Below are positions 32,648 to 42,187 of a stretch of 64,000 nt of DNA, in pieces; position 1 is the first letter of the stretch; the number at the start of each line of letters is the position of its first letter. The position numbers and the translations under genes are program-made. The DNA lies in the NCBI GenBank assembly GCA_030760725.1, contig JASWHV010000012.1, positions 79,930,968 to 79,994,967 of the forward strand, read 5' to 3'. A model generated the notes under the pieces. The model was not told the DNA's origin, ran no database searches, and worked only from the letters and a program-made list of their open reading frames with translations. The stretch is from Neostapfia colusana (taxonomy: Eukaryota > Streptophyta > Magnoliopsida > Poales > Poaceae).

Positions 32648-34753
32648 CTACGACTCAGGCGCGCTCCTGGCGATGGTGAAGCGGTCGGCGTCGACGGTGC
32701 TGTCGTCGGAGCTGCTGGAGGTAGAGGTCGCTGGTGCTGGAGCTGGAGCGGGAGGAGCTGGAGCTGCTGTGGGGGCTGGAGCTGGAGCTGGAGCTGCTGG
32801 GGGATCCGCTGAGACTGCTGGCGCCGGTGGAGGTACTGCCGGAAGAGGTGAGGACTGGAGCGACGTCGGTGGCAGTACTGGAGCTGGTGCCAGTGGGGGT
32901 GCACCTGGAGCCTGACTGAGTCCCAAGTGCTGAGGTGGAAGAGCCACTCCAGTCTGCTGGTAGAGGTTGGTGACCAACCCCAGGATGCCCAACAGCATCT
33001 GCTGAGTCTGCTGCTGCTGGTCCAGGGTGCGTCGCGTCATCTGATCGACAAGGTTGGTGAACCTGTCGGTGTCCTCTCGCCTCTGACAGGCGATCTCCAG
33101 CTGCATCTCCTGCTGCTGCCTCTGAAGCTCCTCCTGTCGAGCTGCCTGCTGCTCCTGCTGCTGAGCCATCCGCTGAAGTAAAGCAGTGAGCTCTGACGGC
33201 TGAGTCACCTGAGCCTCTGACACTGGAGGAGGTGAAGGTGGTGGAGCAGCTGAGCCTCCTGCCTCTGCGTCGTGCTGCCTCGGTGAGGGCGGAGCAGGAG
33301 GGAAGTACTCCTCGACACTGTCGCTGGTGTCGCTGTCCGACCATACGTGCTGTAGGTCTCCTCCCTGAGCCTCTGCCTGTGCCAGCTCTGCGTCCTCCTG
33401 AGTCAGCTCTGCCCAGTCCTCCTCGGACAGTCTGGCTCGAACCTCACGCTCGACAGGACGGCCAAGGCGGCGGTCTCCCGGAGTGGGGACTCGGTAGTGG
33501 CTGAACCGGGTCACGTGCATCTCTGTCAGCTGAGAGACTCCTGGAGTGTCCTCTGGAACCAGCTGGTGAAGAAAGTGACAGATCCAGTGACCAAAGACCA
33601 GCTGTCGTAGCATCCCAACTCCATCGGTGATCACATCCTCCATCTCGCAAATTAGAATGTCCACTATGTCGAACTCCATCCCGTTCATCACATAGAACAG
33701 GATGGTCTGCTGAAGGCTCGTGAATCCCTCCAAGTAGCCGGACCTCGGTAGCAGGGTACGCCTGAGGACGTGGTGAACTGTCCGGGCTGCTGGGGTGAGA
33801 AAAGCTGGCACCCTCGGCTGGTCAGGAGTGAACGTCTGAGTGAACAGACCTCTGATCTCCTCGAAAGGCGGTGCTACTCCTCCAGTCAGTGGCCTCCTCG
33901 GCGGGTCTGCGTCTCCGTAGACCATCTGGTGCAGACACGTAGTAGAAAGCTCCACACCAAGCAGTCTGCCCAACAAGTCTCGAGACACGTCGTGGATCCG
34001 CCCCATGAACATGAAGTGGATCGAGCGACGGCCCTCAGAGACATAGAGTGTCGCGTAGAACACCCTGACCCACTCCTCGACGTAGGCACTCCTCTGGTGT
34101 GAGAGCAAATCCACAAGTCCTCTGTATCTCTCAAAGAGGGGCCTGATCCCGTGTCCTGCTGCCACTGCAAGCTGATCCCAGTCAATGCTGTTATGCTGGA
34201 ATAGCTTGTGACCCCGACGCCTGTAAGTCTCGTACAGTGACGCCTGTGTCAAGGTCCAGAAACGGGAGTCAACTCGAGAGTCCCTAGGCCGCGGGAACCA
34301 CTCCTCAAGGATCACTGACCATCTGAGCTTCTTCAGTTGCCTAGCCTTTGTCTTCCTGTAGTCGGTGAGTCTGACATCCTCGGCAACACGGACAGCTGTG
34401 TCCATCAGGTGGATGGCCCTTTCGGCCTCTCTGTCCTCGGCGCGGTCAGCCGCAGAGGGACGCCGACTCGCCGTAGGGGTCTGTCCACCCCCACGAGTCC
34501 TCGGGGTGCGCCGGCGGATGAGTGGCGGCACCTCGATCTCCTCGTCGGAGCCCTCGGGAGGCACCGGCTGGATCGGAGGCTGCTCCTGCCTCTGCCGGGA
34601 CTCGCGGATCCGTAAGGAACCGCGATGGCCGCGCTCACGCTCCTCGGCGGCGCGAGCGGCCAACTCCGCACGACGAGTGTCCTTGGACATTTTGCGCTTC
34701 TTCGCGGCGGGCTCCTCAATAGCCTTGCCCTTTCCTTTGCGATCACGACCCAT
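32648..34753 (-). CDS. third ORF of the SIRE element (env-position protein)
   Basis: About 701 aa from the first ATG (34753, MGRDRKGKGKAIEEP); upstream in-frame codons lack an ATG. Residues 1-110 are strongly basic, with KKRKMSKDTRR and RRRTPRTRGGG, nuclear-signal-like. The central part (about 140-430) looks globular (RWSVILEEWFPRP, LVDLLSHQRSAYVEEWVRVF, FMGRIHDVSRDLLGRLLGV). It recalls the plant 'putative transposon protein' domain found in Athila and SIRE elements; this is from memory, not a search. Residues about 530-610 are Gln/Glu-rich coiled coil (QQQEQQAARQEELQRQQQEM), and the end is Pro/Ala-rich. I see no signal peptide and no clear transmembrane helix, so an envelope role is not supported. 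The frame is fully open in a young element. Confidence 0.78.
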   Translation of the reverse strand: MGRDRKGKGKAIEEPAAKKRKMSKDTRRAELAARAAEERERGHRGSLRIRESRQRQEQPPIQPVPPEGSDEEIEVPPLIRRRTPRTRGGGQTPTASRRPSAADRAEDREAERAIHLMDTAVRVAEDVRLTDYRKTKARQLKKLRWSVILEEWFPRPRDSRVDSRFWTLTQASLYETYRRRGHKLFQHNSIDWDQLAVAAGHGIRPLFERYRGLVDLLSHQRSAYVEEWVRVFYATLYVSEGRRSIHFMFMGRIHDVSRDLLGRLLGVELSTTCLHQMVYGDADPPRRPLTGGVAPPFEEIRGLFTQTFTPDQPRVPAFLTPAARTVHHVLRRTLLPRSGYLEGFTSLQQTILFYVMNGMEFDIVDILICEMEDVITDGVGMLRQLVFGHWICHFLHQLVPEDTPGVSQLTEMHVTRFSHYRVPTPGDRRLGRPVEREVRARLSEEDWAELTQEDAELAQAEAQGGDLQHVWSDSDTSDSVEEYFPPAPPSPRQHDAEAGGSAAPPPSPPPVSEAQVTQPSELTALLQRMAQQQEQQAARQEELQRQQQEMQLEIACQRREDTDRFTNLVDQMTRRTLDQQQQTQQMLLGILGLVTNLYQQTGVALPPQHLGLSQAPGAPPLAPAPVLPPTSLQSSPLPAVPPPAPAVSADPPAAPAPAPAPTAAPAPPAPAPAPATSTSSSSDDSTVDADRFTIARSAPES

Positions 34754-34789
34754 CTTATCGACGAATCGGTGAACCACGGCGAAACCCTA

Positions 34790-35110
34790 GCGGAGAGGGT
34801 GATGCGTGCCGGCGGCGAGTGGTGGAGGAGAGACGGCGCGCGCGGGAGGCGGCGTGCGCGGGAGAGGCGGTTGTGCGTGGGAGGCGGCGGAGGCGGCACC
34901 TGGGAGGCGGTGGCGGCAGGGAGGCGGCGGCGGCCGAAGGACGGCGGCTGCGGCAGGGAGGCGGCGGCGGCGGCTGCGGCAGGGAGGCGGCGGCGGCCGA
35001 AGGGCGGCGGCTCCGGCAGGGAGGCGGCGGCGGCGGCGGCGGCGCCTGGGAGCCGGCGGCGACTGCTGGAAGGCGGCGGCGCAGGAGAGGCGTGAGGACG
35101 GCGGCGAGGG
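34790..35110 (-). repeat. CCG/CCT-rich leader upstream of third ORF
   Basis: The plus strand is a run of gggaggcggcggcgg units with near-repeats of ~30-60 bp (gcggcagggaggcggcggcgg occurs several times). The coding strand is therefore C-rich. All the long Arg-, Gly- or Pro-rich open frames here are composition artefacts. It lies just 5' of the third ORF. Confidence 0.75.
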
Positions 35111-35171
35111 CGTCGGGCGGCGGCGGAGCTCGGGAAAGAAGAAAGAAAAACGATCGGTGGCCGACCCCCCC

Positions 35172-35180
35172 TTTTTAAAC
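35172..35180 (-). promoter_or_regulatory. candidate internal TATA-like box for third ORF
   Basis: The minus strand reads gtttaaaaaggggg, a TATA-like stretch ~420 bases before the third ORF ATG, between the internal palindrome cluster and the GC-rich leader. It resembles a promoter plus leader but is a guess without transcript data. Confidence 0.35.
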
Positions 35181-35218
35181 TGTACGGGCAAACCCAAGCC
35201 ACACATAAAACACCGGAT

Positions 35219-35490
35219 GGATCGATGATCATCGGAGGATGCATCGGTCGAGTTCAACAGAGAGCTGTTCCAAAAACTCTCTTTGAACACCGGATGATCC
35301 GATGTTGATGTGACGATCATCGGTCGATTTCTGCAGGGCACCAGGAAGGCTGAACATCGGATGCTCCGATGCCTTCTGAAAAGAACTCATCGGTTGATTT
35401 GTGAAATCTGACTTGATCTAAGCACTGAGCTGAAGCACCAATTGATCCGATGATCTGCTGGCCCTAGCATCGGATAATCCGATGACTGCA
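35219..35490. repeat. internal palindrome cluster, same motif as LTR
   Basis: Motifs of the LTR type recur: accggatgatccgatg near 35288, catcggatgctccgatg near 35355, catcggataatccgatg near 35468, and half sites such as catcggtcga near 35242. They lie between pol and the third ORF. Confidence 0.85.
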
Positions 35491-36032
35491 GAAAATCTAA
35501 GACTGCCCATATATGTCCTTGGACTTAAGCACACAAAGATAAGGATTGGTCTTAGGACTTTTTGGGCAACTCCTAACCTCTAATATAAGGCCTTAAATAT
35601 AGTGCCACATATTGGCTAAGCCCTTAAGCAAAGAGAACACACAGGGTTAGGAGTGAAACCATGAAAATGTAAGGCCCATGCTTTGTGAGCTAGAGTGTTG
35701 AGAACTTCTATCTCTTTAAAGCATGTACCTTTAGAATTTTGCTCTATCCACATCATATGAGTTGAGCTATTGTATTTTGAACAAGTCTCCTTCTCATGAT
35801 GTGGTTTCCCTTTGTGACAATCTACCGTATGCAATGCCAACCAAAATGATGCAAGATATTGAATGAGTGCAAGTCTATATGACAGGAATCATGCAAGGCG
35901 TAATGTAAATCTATCTTGCCAAGTTTAAACCTGCCAAAGGCTTCCTCAGGAAAAGCTATTTCTAGCTTGCCCCTATCCTTTGGGAGTTAGACAAGACCTA
36001 TTTGATATGCAACCTTACATGAACATGGCAAC
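35491..36032 (-). other. spacer after pol
   Basis: AT-rich DNA without a recognisable gene, following the pol stop on the coding strand. Confidence 0.5.
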
Positions 36033-37526
36033 TTACATGACGTTAGATGCATCTAGCACATTTAATTCACTTCTTAGTCTAGAAAAAGTTTTCTCATCAA
36101 GTGGTTTAGTGAAGATATCCGCCAATTGTTCTTCGGACCTTACACCTTGCAAAGAGATGTCTCCTTTAGCCTCATGGTCCCGCAAGAAGTGATGGCGAAT
36201 ATCAATGTGCTTAGTGCGGGAGTGTTGAACGGGGTTTCTAGCTATCTTAACCGCACTTTCATTGTCACAAAGGAGAGGCACACAATCTAACTTAATTCCA
36301 AAGTCCAAAAGGGTTTGCTTCATATATAGAATTTGGGCACAACATGCACCGGCCGCTATATATTCTGCCTCCGCGGTGGACAGAGCCACGGAGTTTTGCT
36401 TTTTGCTTGACCAAGATACTAGGGAACGCCCAAGTAGGTGGCACCCACCGGATGTACTCTTGCGATCCACACGGCATCCGGCAAAGTCCGAATCCGAGTA
36501 ACCCAAGAGATGAAAACTAGCGTTCTTGGGGTACCACAAACCTACACTTGGGGTATGCTTGAGATACCTAAGTATCCTAAAGACCGCCTTACGATGTGAT
36601 TCTTTAGGTGCCGCTTGAAAGCGAGCACACAAACACACACTAAACATGATATCGGGCCTAGATGCGGTAAGATATAATAATGAACCAATCATGGAACGGT
36701 AATGAGATTGATCAATAGGTTTACCGTCCATGTCCGCGTCGAGATGACAATTTGTTGCTATTGGAGTACTTCTTGAGCTGCAATCTTCCATTTCAAACTT
36801 CTTCAAGAGGTCTTTGGTGTACTTTTCTTGGTAGATGAAAGTCCCCTCTTGAAGTTGCTTGATTTGAAATCCTAGGAAGAAATTGAGTTCTCCAATCATT
36901 GACATCTCGAACTCCCTAGACATCATGGTGTCAAACTCAAGACTAAGAGATTTGTTAGTTGAGCCAAAAATAATGTCATCAACGTAAATTTGACAAAGAA
37001 ATAAATCCCCGTTGATGTCCTTGGTGAAAAGTGTGGTGTCCACCCTCCCGATCTTGAAACCTTGCATGACTAGGAAATCCCTTAGGCGTTCATACCATGC
37101 TCTAGGTGCTTGCTTGATCCCGTAGAGCGCCTTGTGTAACCTATACACATGGTTAGGATTCCTCGGATCTTCAAACCCGGGAGGTTGCTCAACGAAAACA
37201 AGCTCGTTAATATAACCATTGAGGAAGGCACTTTTCACATCCATTTGATAAAGCATAATATTGTGATGTGAAGCAAAAGCTAGGAGTATGCGAATAGTTT
37301 CTAACCGTGCGACCGGGGCAAAAGTCTCTCCAAAATCTAGTCCTTCTACTTGTGCAAAACCCTTGGCCACAAGCCTTGCCTTGTTGCGGACCACCACGCC
37401 ATTTTCGTCTTGCTTGTTGCGGTACACCCACTTTGTTCCGATGACGTTCTTGTTCTTGGGTCGTTCCTCCAATACCCAAACTTCATTTCGGGTGAAGTTG
37501 TTGAGTTCTTCTTGCATAGCCATCAC
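36033..37526 (-). CDS. SIRE RT-RNase H
   Basis: 497 codons shown from an internal Met; the same frame is open upstream to about 37655. RT begins EVWVLEERPKNKNVIGTKWVYRNK and contains QMDVKSAFLNG and the catalytic IYVDDIIFGS. RNase H has LLGYSDSDFAG, ALSTAEAEYIAA, CDNESAVKIA and TKHIDIRHHFLRD. All key residues look intact. It is cut off from integrase by a one-base loss near 37660, so it is not joined to the rest of pol in this copy. Confidence 0.92.
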   Translation of the reverse strand: MMAMQEELNNFTRNEVWVLEERPKNKNVIGTKWVYRNKQDENGVVVRNKARLVAKGFAQVEGLDFGETFAPVARLETIRILLAFASHHNIMLYQMDVKSAFLNGYINELVFVEQPPGFEDPRNPNHVYRLHKALYGIKQAPRAWYERLRDFLVMQGFKIGRVDTTLFTKDINGDLFLCQIYVDDIIFGSTNKSLSLEFDTMMSREFEMSMIGELNFFLGFQIKQLQEGTFIYQEKYTKDLLKKFEMEDCSSRSTPIATNCHLDADMDGKPIDQSHYRSMIGSLLYLTASRPDIMFSVCLCARFQAAPKESHRKAVFRILRYLKHTPSVGLWYPKNASFHLLGYSDSDFAGCRVDRKSTSGGCHLLGRSLVSWSSKKQNSVALSTAEAEYIAAGACCAQILYMKQTLLDFGIKLDCVPLLCDNESAVKIARNPVQHSRTKHIDIRHHFLRDHEAKGDISLQGVRSEEQLADIFTKPLDEKTFSRLRSELNVLDASNVM

Positions 37527-37627
37527 CCAATTGGGATCTTGGAGTGCTTCCTCAATATTTGTGGGTTCTACACACGAAACAAAAGAGTAGTGCTCACAAA
37601 ATGAAGCAACATGGCGAGAACGAGTAC

Positions 37628-39184
37628 TTACTCCCCGTGACGGACTTCGATGATTTGATCCATCGGGTGAGACTTGGAGATGCGCCCATGCCTCATAAGA
37701 GGTTGTGAGGCACTTGGTGGTAGTGAGGCATCTTGCTCGTCTTGTGGTTGGACTTGACCTTGGACTTCTTCTTCTTCTTGGTGTTGTGTGGCATGTGAAT
37801 CTTGCATTGGCAATTGATCATTTTTCTCTTCCTCTTCATCAATTTGAGGCGCCATGGAGGTGTTGATGTTGGAACTTGAGGCTCCCCCTTGATCATGGCT
37901 CTCTCTAACTTCGGGCTTGATGTCTCCTATGGTCATGTTCTTCATAGCTTCTCGTAGAGGCTCATCATCTATATCATTATGACCAAAACTCTCCTCTTGG
38001 GAGCCATTAGTCTCATCAAACTCAACATCACAACTTTCTTCAACTAACCCGGAGGTTTGGTTGAATACGCGATATGCTTTTGAGTTTGACGCATAACCAA
38101 GAAAGATACCAACATCACACCTTCTTTCAAACTTACCGAGCCTTTTCTTGCGGTAGATGTAGCACTTGCACCCGAAGACTCGGAAGTAGGAGATGTTGGG
38201 CTTTCTCCCAATGAGGAGCTCATATGGGGTCTTTTGAAGTAGTCGATGAAGGTAGACCCTATTTGCGGCATGGCACGCCGTGTTGATTGCTTCGGCCCAA
38301 AACTTCTCTGACGTGCCATAGTCATCAAGCATTGCTCTTGCAAGGGTGATGAGAGTCTTGTTCTTCCTTTCAACGACACCATTTTGTTGAGGGGTGTATG
38401 TGGCCGAAAACTCGTGCTTCACGCCTTCACGATCACACCACTCCCCAATGTTGTAGTTCTTGAACTCGGTGCCGTTGTCACTCCGGACCTTGATGATGGG
38501 AAGTTGAAATTCCCTTTGAGCTCGTTTAGCGAAGGTCTTGAAGATTTCCGGAGTTTCACCCTTGTCGCCTAGGAACAATGTCCAAGCATAGCGAGAGTAG
38601 TCATCAACAATAACAAGACAATAGAGGTTACCGCCAAGGCTTTGATATGTGGACGGTCCGAAGAGGTCCATGTGAAGTAGTTCAAGTGGCTTGGAGGTTG
38701 ACACCATTGTCTTTAACGGATGATGTGAGACAACTTGCTTCCCGGCTTGACATGCGCTACAAAGCTTGTTCTTCTCAAATGTGACATCCTTCACGCCGGT
38801 CACCATCCCAAGCTTGAATGACTTCTTGAGCTTGCTCATCCCAATGTGAGCAATGCGCCGATGCCATAGCCATCCCAAACTAGTCTTGGTGAAAAGACAA
38901 GTGGTCAAGCTAGCATCCTTGTTGGAGAAGTCCACCAAGTAAAGATGTCCATGCCGAAAACCTTTGAATATTAGTTCTTTGCTTAACTCACTAGTCACCA
39001 CAACACCATTCTTGTCAAATGTGCACGTTAGTCCAAGATCACATAATTGTGCAATAGAAAGTAAATTAAAGCTAAGAGACTTAACGTAAAGCACATTAGA
39101 GATAGACAAATCATGAGAAATAGCAATTTTACCCAAACCAAATACCTTCCCCCTTTGAGTTATCACCAAAGGTGACTTGTTCAT
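37628..39184 (-). CDS. SIRE GAG pre-integrase and integrase
   Basis: 518 codons; the Met shown is internal, because the natural frame comes from the protease side. GAG pre-integrase (WHRRIAHIGMSKLKKSF, CSACQAGKQ) is followed by the integrase core with HMDLFGP, VRSDNGTEFKNYNI and YTPQQNGVVERKNK, all three catalytic acids present. A long polar linker follows. The frame ends in HPMDQII then runs out through a shift near 37660. On the upstream side an extra G in a G run near 39147 separates it from protease. Confidence 0.9.
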   Translation of the reverse strand: MNKSPLVITQRGKVFGLGKIAISHDLSISNVLYVKSLSFNLLSIAQLCDLGLTCTFDKNGVVVTSELSKELIFKGFRHGHLYLVDFSNKDASLTTCLFTKTSLGWLWHRRIAHIGMSKLKKSFKLGMVTGVKDVTFEKNKLCSACQAGKQVVSHHPLKTMVSTSKPLELLHMDLFGPSTYQSLGGNLYCLVIVDDYSRYAWTLFLGDKGETPEIFKTFAKRAQREFQLPIIKVRSDNGTEFKNYNIGEWCDREGVKHEFSATYTPQQNGVVERKNKTLITLARAMLDDYGTSEKFWAEAINTACHAANRVYLHRLLQKTPYELLIGRKPNISYFRVFGCKCYIYRKKRLGKFERRCDVGIFLGYASNSKAYRVFNQTSGLVEESCDVEFDETNGSQEESFGHNDIDDEPLREAMKNMTIGDIKPEVRESHDQGGASSSNINTSMAPQIDEEEEKNDQLPMQDSHATQHQEEEEVQGQVQPQDEQDASLPPSASQPLMRHGRISKSHPMDQIIEVRHGE

Positions 39185-39290
39185 GATTGCCGGGGTTTTC
39201 TATGGAGGTGAACATACCATCATTGCCGGTCATATGTTGAGTGCACCCACTATCGAGTACCCAATGCTTTCCTCCGGCTTTGTAGTTCAC
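39150..39290 (-). pseudogene. SIRE protease piece
   Basis: A short frame with VNYKAGGKHWVLDSGCTQHM and VTFGDNSKG, the aspartic protease of Copia elements, with active-site DSG. It is in a different frame from gag and, after the G run near 39147, from integrase. The gag-to-pol step may be natural recoding or splicing; the second break looks like a mutation. Confidence 0.75.
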
Positions 39291-39304
39291 CTACACACAT
39301 GAAG

Positions 39305-41419
39305 TTAGTTTTTGAGTTTAGGAACCCAAGCCAACTTAGGTCCTTGTATGTGTGATACAAGTGATTTTGGAACCCAAAGTTGCTTGGGGAGCTTCCCCTT
39401 CACGCCCTTGATGTCTTTGCCGATGAACCTTGCCTTCACCTTTCCACCTACTTTGCTCAATAGATAGTGATAATCATTGAAAGTAGATTTGTAGTTATGA
39501 GGCAATTTGGGAGAAGGACGGTTGGGAAGAGGACACTCCCTCGTGTGATGTCCGGTGACCTCACAATGTTGGCAATATGACCCAACTTCCTTGATAAAGC
39601 TTGTCCTAAGCTCCGGTGAGGGCACCTTTCCTTTGTTGGGCACCGGGAAGGATCCAAGTCCCCTCTTGTGGAAGCCTTTAGCTTGTTGGTAGAGGATTTC
39701 CTTGTGCTTGTCCTCTCCCTTAGAAAGTCTTGCCACACTAGTGCGAAGACTTTCAATTTCGTCCATTAGCTCCTTCTCCCTAGGGCTTGCTTTCAAAGGC
39801 AGAGACTCATCCAAAATATTAGTGGCATGCGAATTAGGTGATATTTTGCCATCAAGGGTTTCTTTCTTTGTGTTTTTCACTTTAAGTTCAATCGCTTCAT
39901 AAGCAAGGTTAAGCACTTCATGTTCTTGAACCAACTCATTGTGCTTTGCCAAGAGTGCTAAGTTAGCTAAGTCAAGCTCATGATACTTAAGCTTGATTTG
40001 AGAATTCTCCTCCTCGATTTGCTTAACATTTGATTTGAGCGTGTCATGCTCTTTAAGTATGGTTACATACTTATCATGCAAATCGAGGTTAGCACTTTCA
40101 AGCTTAGCACGAGTTAGCTCAAGAGCCTTAACCTTAGCCTTTTCCCTTTTTATCATGGCATGATATTCACTAATCATGGATGCTAATTCATCGGGTGAAA
40201 GCTCCTCATCATCATCGCTAGAGTCTTCACATACCTTTGAGTTACCTTTCGCCATTAGGCACATAGGAGGTGGACGAAGAGGGGAGTCATTCTTGTTGAC
40301 GATGGCGAGGCCCGCCAAGTTTTCTTCATCTTCACTATCTTCGTCGCTTGACTTTTCATTCGTGATCCACTCATTTGCTTCACACATGAAGACCTTTTGA
40401 GGCCCTCTTCTTTTCTTTGGAAAGAGTTTGGTTTTCTTGCCTTTGTCAAATTTCTTCTTTCCAAAGGAGCGCTTGGGCTTGACCTCCTCTTCATCATCAC
40501 TTTCTTCTAGCTTGTGATGCTTGCCAATTTCCTTTCTTTTGTCCGGTCTTGGACAGTCATATGATATGTGGCCTAGATCACCACAATTGTAGCACGTCTT
40601 GTTTTCATCTTTTCTTGGCAAGAAGGCTTTCTTTTTGGGATCAAAAGAGTATCCCTTCTTTGCAATCTTGGAGTTGAGGCGTGAGAATTTTCTCATCATC
40701 AAAGCAAGCTCATCATCATCTTCGCTTGTTTCTTGCTCTTCTTCACTTGAGCTAGGCTCAACCACTTTCTTCTTCTTGGGAGTTGTCTTCTTGGTTGAAG
40801 CTTTGAGAGCAATGGTTTTTGATGATGACTCCTCCATCATTCCAAGTACGCTCATCTCATGAGCATGGATTTCTCCAATGAGCTCTGAAACTTCAATGTT
40901 GTCTAGTGACTCTTTTTGGAGCATTGAATTGATAATGTTGTACTTGGGCTTGGGTAGAAGCATGAGGATCTTGCGATTTATAAGTCCCTTGCCAAGAGAA
41001 GCAATATCAAGTGCGTTAATTTCCTCAATAAGCACATTTAAACGAGAAAACATTTGATTAACGTTTTCATGAGGAAACATCTTAAATTCATCATATTTTG
41101 ATTTAAGCATGTGATATCTGAGTTCTTTGACACGAGATGAGCCCTCATGTATTTCAACTAGACATGCCCAAATTTCACATGCTTTTTTCTTGCTAGCAAT
41201 CCTAGCAAAAACATCTTGACTAATGCATTCATATATGGCATTTCTAGCCTTAGCATCCCATTTTAATTGGTCTCCAACATAGTCAAGATTTCCAAACCCC
41301 GCATGGGTCGCTTCCCACACTTCGGGAGCAATTGCCTCAAGGTAAGCGCGCATGCGTGCTTTCCAATAAGCAAAATTCTTGCCCTCAAAGGTAGGAACCG
41401 AACCCCCATTCTTGGCCAT
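39305..41419 (-). CDS. SIRE Gag with two zinc knuckles
   Basis: About 704 aa from ATG 41419 (MAKNGGSVPTFEG); the open frame extends upstream without an ATG. The N-terminal Copia Gag/UBN2-type capsid region covers about 1-230 (FEGKNFAYWKARMRAYLEA, SKYDEFKMFPHENVNQMFSR). A first CCHC knuckle (CYNCGDLGHISYDC) lies near 280. A basic, acidic and coiled-coil region spans about 300-580, and a second CCHC knuckle (CQHCEVTGHHTREC) is near 630. It ends WVPKLKN. The frame is intact. Confidence 0.92.
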   Translation of the reverse strand: MAKNGGSVPTFEGKNFAYWKARMRAYLEAIAPEVWEATHAGFGNLDYVGDQLKWDAKARNAIYECISQDVFARIASKKKACEIWACLVEIHEGSSRVKELRYHMLKSKYDEFKMFPHENVNQMFSRLNVLIEEINALDIASLGKGLINRKILMLLPKPKYNIINSMLQKESLDNIEVSELIGEIHAHEMSVLGMMEESSSKTIALKASTKKTTPKKKKVVEPSSSEEEQETSEDDDELALMMRKFSRLNSKIAKKGYSFDPKKKAFLPRKDENKTCYNCGDLGHISYDCPRPDKRKEIGKHHKLEESDDEEEVKPKRSFGKKKFDKGKKTKLFPKKRRGPQKVFMCEANEWITNEKSSDEDSEDEENLAGLAIVNKNDSPLRPPPMCLMAKGNSKVCEDSSDDDEELSPDELASMISEYHAMIKREKAKVKALELTRAKLESANLDLHDKYVTILKEHDTLKSNVKQIEEENSQIKLKYHELDLANLALLAKHNELVQEHEVLNLAYEAIELKVKNTKKETLDGKISPNSHATNILDESLPLKASPREKELMDEIESLRTSVARLSKGEDKHKEILYQQAKGFHKRGLGSFPVPNKGKVPSPELRTSFIKEVGSYCQHCEVTGHHTRECPLPNRPSPKLPHNYKSTFNDYHYLLSKVGGKVKARFIGKDIKGVKGKLPKQLWVPKSLVSHIQGPKLAWVPKLKN

Positions 41420-41460
41420 TTTGCTCTCTAGCGGTGAAGCTAGAATGATCCAATGAGCAA

Positions 41461-41476
41461 CCAAGCTCTGATACCA
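41461..41476 (-). other. primer-binding site of the SIRE element
   Basis: The minus strand reads tggtatcagagcttgg, two bases after the LTR end, matching initiator tRNA-Met for twelve bases. Confidence 0.93.
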
Positions 41477-42128
41477 ATTGTAAGGATCGAAACGCCCAAG
41501 AGGGGGGGTGAATTGGGCTTTTTAAAATTTTAGAGCAATTTAAAACTTTAATGGTTGAAGCCCAATTCCCTATGCAAACTAAGTACGCAAGTAAGAGAGT
41601 TAAGTGTGGAATAGTAAAAGCGTAATAGTAAGGGGTGAGGAGAGAAAGGCAAACTCCCGCGGAGACTCGGAGACACGGCGATTTTTCCCGTGGTTCGGTA
41701 AGATCATAAAAATCTTCCTACGTCCACGTTGTGGCACCCACCAAAGGGTATGGCCACTCCCAAGTCACCAAGACAAGGGAATCCACTATCTTTCTCCGTT
41801 CGCCCTCTCCGGCAAGGTGGAGCTCAAGCCTTGTACAACGGTGATCCTCCGGGCTTCCACAAACACCTTGGTAAGCTCCGGAGTGATCTCTTCTTCCTCC
41901 AACGTTTACAAGGTGAGAGAAGTCACCAAGACACTCTCTCTCACTAGTCTAGAGATTCCAATCACCAAGAATGGACGCACACAAGCTTCTCTCTAGCTAG
42001 ATATAACCTATAGTTGGATTACAAGAGGTTTTGAAGTGTGGAAGTGGTAGCTCTTGGTCTTGAATGCTTGAGAATGTGTAGTGAGGCTCTGGAGATCAAG
42101 ACTTATCGAAATAGCCGGTTGGAGGGGT

Positions 42129-42136
42129 ATTTATAG
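42129..42136 (-). promoter_or_regulatory. TATA box of the SIRE 5' LTR
   Basis: The minus strand reads ggctataaatacccc. It lies just downstream of the palindrome array, as a core promoter should. Confidence 0.75.
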
Positions 42137-42187
42137 CCAGCCCACACGAGATAGCCGTTGGAAAAGTGGGCAGACTTTGTCAGTTAA

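Noticed and set aside
34754..34777. Third ORF start at 34777
   Set aside because: That codon is GTG; the first ATG in frame is 34753.
34405..35244. Long Arg/Pro/Gly-rich frames in several frames
   Set aside because: They come from the CCG/CCT-rich repeat and the antisense of the third ORF; composition artefacts.
41420..41464. SIRE gag start at 41464
   Set aside because: That codon is TTG and overlaps the PBS; the first ATG in frame is 41419.
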